NCBI GenBank assembly: GCA_029556045.1
Contig: JAKQGS010000002.1
Coordinates: forward strand, 1 to 5,155
Direction: 5' to 3'
DNA: 5,155 nt
Origin: Pseudomonadota bacterium
Lineage (GTDB): Bacteria; Bdellovibrionota; Oligoflexia; Oligoflexales; Oligoflexaceae
The notes below the pieces were generated by a model, which saw only the letters and a list, made by a program, of their open reading frames with translations, was not told the DNA's origin and searched no databases. Both the position numbers and the translations under genes were made by a program. Positions within the stretch are counted from its first letter, which is position 1. Every line of letters begins with the position of its first letter. This document shows positions 1 through 5,155 of this stretch, piece after piece.

Positions 1-9
1 AATCCCATT

Positions 10-51
10 AAAAACTATGCCCCCAGCCCGCGTTAGACGCGGACTGGGGGC
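10..51 (-). terminator. Probable Rho-independent terminator, minus-strand reading
   Basis: Arms 19-32 and 38-51 form a 14-bp stem around a 5-base TTAGA loop, with a single mismatch (C27 against A43). In RNA copied from the minus strand that mismatch becomes a tolerated G-U pair, so the stem is complete in that direction. Four bases beyond the stem on the minus strand lies a run of five T (bases 14-10 of the + strand). No T-tract follows the stem on the + strand (TATCAAGC from 52), so a terminator reading applies only leftward. A leftward transcript would have to start in or near the leader of the first gene, because that gene lies immediately to the right on the + strand. The T-tract is short and offset, which lowers confidence. 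The hairpin could instead be a recombination or mobile-element end. Confidence 0.4.
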
Positions 52-107
52 TATCAAGCGGACTCGGTGCTCGCGGTCAGCCAACGGTTCGACCGCGCGA
101 TAGCCCC
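47..107. repeat. Nested inverted repeat, possible structured RNA or cruciform
   Basis: The nine bases at 47-55 (GGGGCTATC) pair perfectly with 99-107 (GATAGCCCC). Inside this outer stem sits a second perfect 7-bp stem, CGCGGTC at 72-78 with GACCGCG at 91-97. It can be extended inward by four more pairs (79-82 with 86-89) if C90 bulges out, leaving an AAC loop. A 16-base unpaired stretch (56-71) lies on one side between the two stems. The outer stem shares bases 47-51 with the 19-51 hairpin, so the two cannot form together. The two-stem form could be a small RNA, a 5' leader element or a DNA cruciform. I recognise no known RNA family. Both strands fold about equally well, so no strand is assigned. 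Confidence 0.4.
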
Positions 108-116
108 TTGGCTATC
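99..116. repeat. Short hairpin competing with the outer stem
   Basis: GATAGCC at 99-105 pairs perfectly with GGCTATC at 110-116 around a 4-base CCTT loop. Because 99-105 is also the right arm of the 47-55/99-107 stem, the two structures are alternatives. This is the third copy of the GGCTATC-type element in the first 116 bases. It ends about 70 bases before the start of the first gene, and no T-tract follows, so it is not an intrinsic terminator by itself. Confidence 0.4.
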
Positions 117-185
117 CACACATTTGGCGGAAGACCCAAAAAAATTAAGTACTCAATTCACCGAAGAATCCCACAAGGATCTCCT
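117..185 (+). promoter_or_regulatory. A-rich leader of the operon with Shine-Dalgarno site
   Basis: This non-coding leader contains an A/T-rich stretch at 138-148 and a good ribosome-binding site, AAGGA at 175-179, six bases before the ATG at 186. That site decides the start of the first gene. A TTGGCG at 124-129 could be a -35-like hexamer, but the matching position 16-17 bases downstream (TAAGTA or AAGTAC) is a poor -10, so I do not name a promoter. Transcription may also begin left of the window. Confidence 0.5.
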
Positions 186-1523
186 ATGGCAAAATCCGCA
201 CTCACTCTGCCCGCATTGACGGAATACGATTCAAAGTTGAGCAATGACGGCTCCATCGACCCCTTGGGGCTCTATCCCATTTCCGAAGCATTGGCCACGT
301 TGCTTTGCCCTGGTGTTAGACAGCGTATGAAAAACCCGCGTTTTCTTACACTCATGGCTGTTGGGAGTTCAGTTATAACTCCACTGCAGCGTGAGGATCA
401 CCAATACGCTGAAGGCTCATCCCCACCGTACCAAGTTTTTGAGTGGTTCACCGTCAAGGGGCTCGTGCGAAGGGTCGAGGATCCTACAGAGATTGCAGGA
501 CTGCCCGGAGGATTTAAGGCCAAACAAGCGATTGACGAAAAGGTTCATCTTTCCGCTGCGCGGTATCTCAAGGTGGCCAGCGTGTTCGGTTTCTTTGGGA
601 TCTATCGCCCTTTGGCGCGACAGTTGGATATCCTCAACGAGGATCATATTCTGGGAAGCTTTGGTTCGGAACTCGTGGCGATATGGGAGCGGGAGAATAA
701 CCTGCCAGGTTTTCTCGCTGGTCGGGACGGGGAGGGGGCTCGATGGCGGCGGGAGCTCACCAAAGCGGTTGAGACTGGACTTGCAGAGGGTCATGCGAAT
801 CGTCCTCAAGGTTGGGATGGGTGGAAGTTCTTTGCTGACTATCTTCGTCCGCGCCAAGTTTCTCGGGCGGAGGCTGACGCGATTTACCAAAAGATCCTCA
901 ATACCAACGTCGAGACGCCCCATCGACGTCCGTTGCTTGATTTTCTCACTTCAAAAGCCGGCAAGAACGTTTGGTCAACCTTAGAGTCCGAGCGGGCCTT
1001 TCATCTCGAATTTATGAAAAACGCCGATCGTGATTTGAAAAATCTTCTGGAGGCGATCTTAGCTTACGAGCAGTTTTCCCGCGATCTTCAGAACGGCTTT
1101 GAACACTGCATGCAAACCCTCTCCGATGGTCGTCCTCACCTCAAGATTTCAGATCTTGCCCAACTTAGAGGTGTGATCGAAGCGGCGCAAAAACTCCCCG
1201 ATTCATTCCGCCAAGCTCGGGAGTGCCTCGAACCCTACGGATTGGGAGTGCGATTTTCGGAAGGTTTTTCCTGTTATGGTGAATCTCTGAAACCCCTCGA
1301 ATGGGTTCGTTTGATGTTAACCCACCACCAAAAGGTCCAACGGAATAAACCCCCGCACGGCAAAAAGCCATGGGTGCTGATGACTGACAAAGGGGACGAA
1401 TGCATCATCGACCCCAATTACGACAACAATCAACGTTACGCCCCGCAGTTTGATGGTTCTTACGTCAATTTCTATCGCACGGCATCCCTGTGGTCATTCT
1501 GTTCCATTCTGGGGGTGATCTAA
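186..1523 (+). CDS. Uncharacterised protein, first gene of helicase-phosphodiesterase operon
   Basis: This gene encodes 445 residues and I do not recognise the family with confidence. The ATG at 186 is chosen because AAGGA lies six bases upstream. The frame stays open back to a TTG at 108, but that codon sits inside the leader hairpin and has no ribosome-binding site. The protein looks soluble and mainly helical, with no signal peptide or membrane segment. Visible landmarks are an N-terminal DPLGLYPISEAL...PGVRQRMKNPRF block (residues 25-53), an aromatic-rich helical stretch YLKVASVFGFFGIYRPLA (127-144) that could be part of a winged helix, and a C-terminal block with HHQKVQRNKPPHGKKPW (380-396) and YRTASLW (430-436). 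No PD-(D/E)xK, HNH, Walker or methyltransferase motif is seen. From memory, the N-terminal block recalls the DELGIG...LFPG...RARYF pattern of DUF6361 proteins, but this is unverified. Its stop overlaps the next start, so a role as DNA-recognition or adaptor subunit is plausible but inferred. Confidence 0.85.
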   Translation: MAKSALTLPALTEYDSKLSNDGSIDPLGLYPISEALATLLCPGVRQRMKNPRFLTLMAVGSSVITPLQREDHQYAEGSSPPYQVFEWFTVKGLVRRVEDPTEIAGLPGGFKAKQAIDEKVHLSAARYLKVASVFGFFGIYRPLARQLDILNEDHILGSFGSELVAIWERENNLPGFLAGRDGEGARWRRELTKAVETGLAEGHANRPQGWDGWKFFADYLRPRQVSRAEADAIYQKILNTNVETPHRRPLLDFLTSKAGKNVWSTLESERAFHLEFMKNADRDLKNLLEAILAYEQFSRDLQNGFEHCMQTLSDGRPHLKISDLAQLRGVIEAAQKLPDSFRQARECLEPYGLGVRFSEGFSCYGESLKPLEWVRLMLTHHQKVQRNKPPHGKKPWVLMTDKGDECIIDPNYDNNQRYAPQFDGSYVNFYRTASLWSFCSILGVI

Positions 1524-1525
1524 TG
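1511..1525 (+). promoter_or_regulatory. TAATG junction and weak RBS of the second gene
   Basis: The TAA stop of the first gene (1521-1523) shares its last base with the ATG at 1523-1525. The only purine-rich site upstream is GGGGGTG at 1511-1517, a poor Shine-Dalgarno match, so translation of the second gene probably depends on ribosomes finishing the first. A GTG at 1490 in the same frame has no better site and would lie deep inside the upstream gene. Confidence 0.6.
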
Positions 1526-3589
1526 GCAAAAAAGAGCATTGAGCGTGAAGGTTATGCCCTGCTTCTCGACCAATGGAGCCCGCCCCAGGAGGCTGGGGAG
1601 CCGCTTGGCTGTGTGTCCACGAGTTTTACCTTTGATGGGGCTTTCTTCGAGGAGGAATGCCTCGGACGCTTTCTCAACCTGGAGACCAACCCTGAGGACT
1701 ACGGGGCAGCTTATCTGATTGAACGGGAGGAAAAACTCGCAAAACTTTCCTGCGCCTCCATGATTGTGGATCAGCAGCATTGCCGGGGGGAGCATAACCT
1801 GCGGTGGGATTTGTTATTAGCACGCGTGCCAGGGGCTTGTCAGCATGCCAAAGTCTCCCTATTGCAGTGGCAAAACCATATTCGCTGTATTATTGCCTCC
1901 GCCAATATGACCCCATCGGGGTTTCGTCAAAATCAGGAGATCTTTGGGGTGATCGATTGGCAGCGAGGGGGTTCAGTCGGGGAGGATCTCCTGATCCTTG
2001 TCACAGCCTTCTTAAAAAAGCTGGTGCCGTTTACCGATGGGGACTCCAATCAAAAGGGCCCCCAAAAGAAGCTGATTCGGTTCCTGGATCATCTCATCGA
2101 TATGAGTTCCGCCCTCAATCTCCCCAAAACATCCTCCTTCGGCGATGGCATTCAACTTTATCCCCTGTTCGTTCTACCGCGGGAGGCGAGTCTCTTCGAT
2201 CAAGTTAAAAATCATTGGCCCGATCGGAACATCGACCAAGCGGTGGTCACGAGCCCGTTCTATGACGACCCCGTCCGCGCGAACCCGCCAGCAGCGCGAC
2301 TATGGGAATTGATGCGCCAGCGGGGGGACGCCCATGTCCACTACAAAATCCCAGCGCAAAAAGAGGCGGACGGCCTATTAACGCTGAAAGCCCCCCGGAC
2401 TCTGATTGAGGTCAAGCCCCCGCGCCCCGCAGCGACGGTGGCGATATCGGGCGTGGTGAGTCATAGCAAACTAGCCAACGACAAGATGGCGATTCGCGAA
2501 CTGCATGCCAAATCTCTGAGCCTTGAAGGGACTCGTTATAAGGGGACATTGGTGGGGTCCAGCAACTTTACCAGCAAGGGGTACGGCCTATCACCCAACT
2601 GCAATGTGGAGGCGAATCTCTTTTACGTGGTGGACGCGGAACGTTACCCCAAAACGGCGAAAGCTCTGGACTTTGTGGCGGTGCCATCTGAGGCTATCGA
2701 TTCCCCGGAGGCGGGGCGGTGGCGTTATGTGACCGACGATGCTGAGTCTGCGAGTGATTGGAACCCCGTATTACCGACCGGATTTGGTGCCGCCCTCTAC
2801 CGCCGGCATGAGCGGGGGGCTGAGGTTGTATTCACTCTCGCAGGTGATTTACCTCAGGGATGGTGCATCCAGGATGAGAGATCCGCGGAGGTGATTCTTT
2901 CAGCCGAATCGTTCCAGGGTAAAGAATCCCCCGTTGCGGTGGTTTGGTCGGAGCCAAGACCGCCTAGTGGGTTTCGGGTGACGTGGGAAGGGATTCATGG
3001 ACATGCCTGGCTCCCCGTTAATGTGGAAAAGGTGGAACAATTGCCGCCACCCGATGAGTTGAAAAACCTCCCCTTGGAACTTCTGCTTGAGATACTAGTT
3101 TCGGCGGCACCGCTCTATCAGGTGATGGCGCGGTATCTCAATAAAAAGAGCAAGTCCCATCAGGGATCGAGCGGTCAAGCGGCCATCGATCCCCATGGAC
3201 GGGTGGATACCTCAAGTTTTCTCCTGCAACGAACACGGCGGATTTCCAAAGCCTTCCTGGCCCTGCGACGAAACCTTGAGAAACCCGTCTATTCCTTATC
3301 CTCCCTGCATTGGCGTCTATCCGGTCCCATTGGGGTGACCGCCGTGGCTGAGGCCATCGGTCGGGAGGCCAAATCACCGGTGGAGAAAGCCTTTCTTATA
3401 GGTGAACTGTGCCTCGAACTGCTCCAAGTTAAACCAACGACGATGGAAACATCCCTGTCAGCATCCGTCGTTCACGGGGCCATTCTCGCGGTGGTGGAGC
3501 GCCTTAAGGGCGACATCGTAGGGATTGATACCCAGAGTATCCCGAAACTTCATGAATATTTGGATGCTGTTTTTAAAAGGAGCGCTTAA
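1523..3589 (+). CDS. PLD-superfamily phosphodiesterase with Tdp1-like HKN half-sites
   Basis: This gene encodes 688 residues. Two active-site halves are visible. The first is H108-A-K110, with N128 in SANMT, G133 and E139. The second is H328-A-K330, with N348 in SSNFT, G353 and E363. The Asp of the usual phospholipase D motif (HxKxxxxD) is replaced by Gln115 and Glu335, so this is an HKN arrangement, as in the tyrosyl-DNA phosphodiesterase Tdp1 branch. In this superfamily one histidine forms a phospho-enzyme intermediate and the other acts as acid/base. The substrate here is inferred to be DNA, not lipid: there is no signal peptide or membrane segment, and the neighbour is a DNA-helicase-like ATPase. 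Residues about 415-500 look beta-rich, and about 510-688 form a helical tail with basic patches (KKSKSH 541-546, RTRR 570-573) of unknown role. The ATG at 1523 overlaps the previous stop. Alternatives are a PLD-type restriction nuclease or a DrmC-like protein. The superfamily call is firm; the substrate is not. Confidence 0.9.
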   Translation: MAKKSIEREGYALLLDQWSPPQEAGEPLGCVSTSFTFDGAFFEEECLGRFLNLETNPEDYGAAYLIEREEKLAKLSCASMIVDQQHCRGEHNLRWDLLLARVPGACQHAKVSLLQWQNHIRCIIASANMTPSGFRQNQEIFGVIDWQRGGSVGEDLLILVTAFLKKLVPFTDGDSNQKGPQKKLIRFLDHLIDMSSALNLPKTSSFGDGIQLYPLFVLPREASLFDQVKNHWPDRNIDQAVVTSPFYDDPVRANPPAARLWELMRQRGDAHVHYKIPAQKEADGLLTLKAPRTLIEVKPPRPAATVAISGVVSHSKLANDKMAIRELHAKSLSLEGTRYKGTLVGSSNFTSKGYGLSPNCNVEANLFYVVDAERYPKTAKALDFVAVPSEAIDSPEAGRWRYVTDDAESASDWNPVLPTGFGAALYRRHERGAEVVFTLAGDLPQGWCIQDERSAEVILSAESFQGKESPVAVVWSEPRPPSGFRVTWEGIHGHAWLPVNVEKVEQLPPPDELKNLPLELLLEILVSAAPLYQVMARYLNKKSKSHQGSSGQAAIDPHGRVDTSSFLLQRTRRISKAFLALRRNLEKPVYSLSSLHWRLSGPIGVTAVAEAIGREAKSPVEKAFLIGELCLELLQVKPTTMETSLSASVVHGAILAVVERLKGDIVGIDTQSIPKLHEYLDAVFKRSA

Positions 3590-3591
3590 TG
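3575..3591 (+). promoter_or_regulatory. Strong RBS and TAATG junction of the third gene
   Basis: AAAAGGAG at 3575-3582 lies six bases before the ATG at 3589, inside the last codons of the second gene. The TAA stop at 3587-3589 shares one base with that ATG, the same TAATG arrangement as at the previous junction. Unlike that junction, this one has a near-consensus Shine-Dalgarno site, so the helicase may be translated at least as well as the phosphodiesterase. Confidence 0.75.
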
Positions 3592-5155
3592 GGCTTTATC
3601 TACCCGATATCCCCTGAAATTGATCTGGCGGGTTCCGGCCGTATTTCAGCGGACGATGCGCAGCGTCAATATGAGACCGCCCGTGAGATCCTCAGGCGAT
3701 TGACCGACCAGCCGGGGTTGATCCTTGCCGATGAGGTGGGGATGGGCAAGACTTATGTGGCTTTGGCGGTGGCCGCCTCCGTGGCGCTTGAGGATGAGAA
3801 AAGACGCCCGGTGGTGATCATGGTTCCCTCGTCTCTGCGGGAAAAATGGCCGCGGGACTTTGGGACATTTAGGGAGGCCTGTTTAAAAAACACTCCCATC
3901 CTCGCGAGCTCTGCCGAAAGTCCCGTGACCTTTCTCAAGTTGCTGGAAGCTGACCTGCCCAAACGTCCCCACATCATCTTCCTCACCCACGGGGCCATGA
4001 GCCGCGATCTCAAAGACGGCTGGGTGAAACTTGCTATTATCTCCCGTGCCCTGTTCCACCGCCCCAATGCCGAAGCCCTCCGACAGGGTCTGGTCCGTTG
4101 TCTGGGGAATCTCCTTGGGATGCGGTATGTCAACGACGAGGTTTGGGACGAACTTCTTCACTGCGATCCCTCCCACTGGTTAACGGTCTTGCAAAAAAAC
4201 GGCATCGACCCAGAAAACGACGGGGATTCCTCCAATGACCTCTCCCCGGTTCCCTCCTCTCTCATGAGTTTGATCTGGGAACAACCGGCCGAGGACGTTT
4301 TTCAAGCCTTACAAAACATCCCCCTGCGCAGATCCGCTTTCTTTGACGACCGGCTCCGGGAGGCCCGCGCCGCCATCAACAAAGCTTGTCGTAAACTCTG
4401 GAGTCACAGCCTCAAAAAAAGCCGCCTTGATCTCCCCCTTCTGATCCTGGACGAAGCTCATCACCTTAAAAACGACGATACCCGCATCGCCTCCCTTTTC
4501 AGGGACGAGGGGGCCCATGCCGACGCGGACGAACTCTCCAAGGGGGAGTTGGCAGAATCTTTTGCCCGCATGCTTTTTCTCACCGCCACCCCCTTTCAGC
4601 TGGGTCATCATGAACTGATCTCGGTCCTGGAAAGGTTTAAGGGCATCCAATGGGGCGGTAACTTTGCGCCCACCCTTAACAAAAACGCCTATTCCCAGAC
4701 CCTCGAACAACTCCTCAGCGCCCTCGACTTCGCCCAATCTGCTGCCATGCAATTTGACACCGCCTGGGGTCGGTTGACCTCCGACGACCTTATCATCGGG
4801 GGACAGGCGTTTGCCGATTCCTCATCCTGGTGGGAAAAAGTCCTCACCCAAGACCCTGACACTGACCCCGGCAAAGAAGCCAAACGCTGTTTCCTCTTTC
4901 TCCAAGACAAGATGAAAACCGCCGAACGACTCCTTTCCCCTTGGGTGATCCGGCACATCAAACCCCGTACCCTTAAGTTCGATACCACCACCATCGACCG
5001 CCGCCTTCGCTTCAACGGCCAAAGCGTTTTGCCCCACAAAGATCCCTCTACCAACAAGGGCCTTGAAATGAACCCCGACTGCTGGCTGCCCTTTCTCCTT
5101 GCCGCCCGCGCGGTGGCCGTCTCCCCCGAATCCCGACCGGTATTCTCGGAGGGAC
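3589..5155 (+). CDS. SNF2/RapA-like DEAH-box ATPase, 3' end outside window
   Basis: The first 522 residues are present and the frame is open to the right edge, so the gene is partial. The first RecA-like lobe is visible: motif I (Walker A) ADEVGMGKT at residues 47-55, motif Ia around VPSSLREKW (79-87), a THG motif at 133-135, motif II (Walker B) LILDEAHHLKN at 285-295, and motif III LTATPFQLG at 331-339. LSPWVIRHIKP (449-459) matches the segment that precedes the second lobe in SNF2/RapA proteins. The second lobe (motifs IV-VI) must lie beyond 5155. Motif I to motif II spans about 234 residues, longer than a compact SNF2 core, which points to an insertion at about 141-284. Proteins of this family use ATP to translocate on duplex DNA and displace or remodel bound proteins. 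Next to a PLD-type phosphodiesterase, it probably moves or loads the nuclease on DNA (inference). Codon use shifts part-way through the gene (see findings). A broader superfamily-2 restriction helicase is the main alternative. Confidence 0.92.
   Translation, partial: MGFIYPISPEIDLAGSGRISADDAQRQYETAREILRRLTDQPGLILADEVGMGKTYVALAVAASVALEDEKRRPVVIMVPSSLREKWPRDFGTFREACLKNTPILASSAESPVTFLKLLEADLPKRPHIIFLTHGAMSRDLKDGWVKLAIISRALFHRPNAEALRQGLVRCLGNLLGMRYVNDEVWDELLHCDPSHWLTVLQKNGIDPENDGDSSNDLSPVPSSLMSLIWEQPAEDVFQALQNIPLRRSAFFDDRLREARAAINKACRKLWSHSLKKSRLDLPLLILDEAHHLKNDDTRIASLFRDEGAHADADELSKGELAESFARMLFLTATPFQLGHHELISVLERFKGIQWGGNFAPTLNKNAYSQTLEQLLSALDFAQSAAMQFDTAWGRLTSDDLIIGGQAFADSSSWWEKVLTQDPDTDPGKEAKRCFLFLQDKMKTAERLLSPWVIRHIKPRTLKFDTTTIDRRLRFNGQSVLPHKDPSTNKGLEMNPDCWLPFLLAARAVAVSPESRPVFSEG

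Noticed and set aside
32..38. GTTAGAC matching the GTTRRRY core of integron attC sites
   Set aside because: It sits in the loop of a strong hairpin, no RYYYAAC partner with attC-like spacing is present in the window, and the downstream genes form a normal coupled operon with no cassette structure. A partner left of base 1 cannot be excluded.
19..51. Hairpin resembling a palindromic CRISPR repeat
   Set aside because: There is only one copy and no regularly spaced repetition anywhere in the window.
47..107. tRNA-like element with an acceptor-like stem and a GGTTCGA resembling a T-arm
   Set aside because: The span is only 61 bases, GGTTCGA is not flanked by a 5-bp stem with a 7-base loop, and no anticodon arm can be drawn.
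108..185. In-frame upstream extension of the first gene from a TTG at 108 (26 extra residues)
   Set aside because: The TTG lies in the loop of the 99-116 hairpin and has no Shine-Dalgarno site, whereas the ATG at 186 has AAGGA at the right distance. The extra residues look like translated leader.
417..923. 168-residue minus-strand frame and overlapping + frame 391-984 inside the first gene
   Set aside because: Both are enclosed in the better-supported 186-1523 gene, have no ribosome-binding context that I can see, and encode Arg/Ser-rich sequence typical of out-of-frame translation.
3753..5057. Several overlapping open frames on the minus strand (for example 3883-4176, 4309-4752, 4689-5057)
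   Set aside because: They lie opposite the ATPase gene, which has clear helicase motifs in order. Their proteins lack recognisable domains, and the lack of stops follows from the C-rich third positions of the + strand gene.
1523..5155. Complete DISARM system (drmC plus drmD)
   Set aside because: The PLD and SNF2 genes fit in outline only. The first gene does not look like DrmA or DrmB, no methyltransferase is present in the window, and the PLD protein has HKN half-sites with Tdp1-like spacing.

Overview
The window is a fragment of a bacterial genome. By eye it is moderately GC-rich (not counted), it has clear AAGGA/AAGGAG Shine-Dalgarno sites, and the genes are packed tightly on the + strand. 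Nothing fixes the taxon. The codon choice and spacing would suit a Gram-negative lineage such as Verrucomicrobiota or a deltaproteobacterial group, but that is a guess.

Layout: bases 1-116 are non-coding and unusually rich in inverted repeats. A 14-bp-arm hairpin at 19-51 has a T-tract only when read on the minus strand. It is followed by nested and mutually exclusive stems built from three copies of a GGCTATC-type element. Bases 117-185 are an A-rich leader with a good ribosome-binding site. Three genes follow on the + strand: a 445-residue protein of unrecognised function (186-1523), a 688-residue phospholipase-D-superfamily protein with two HxK...N half-sites spaced as in tyrosyl-DNA phosphodiesterase Tdp1 (1523-3589), and the N-terminal 522 residues of an SNF2/RapA-like DEAH-box ATPase that runs off the right edge (3589-5155). 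Both gene junctions are TAATG stop/start overlaps, so the three proteins are almost certainly co-transcribed and translationally coupled.

Interpretation: an SNF2-type DNA translocase joined to a DNA-end-type phosphodiesterase and a lineage-specific partner, in one tight operon, resembles the logic of antiphage or foreign-DNA-processing systems (DISARM, for example, also pairs a PLD protein, DrmC, with an SNF2 helicase, DrmD). No DrmA, DrmB or methyltransferase is visible here, and the first gene is not one I recognise with confidence. I therefore treat it as a candidate three-gene (or larger) nuclease-helicase defence module of uncertain type. Whether more genes follow the helicase cannot be seen.
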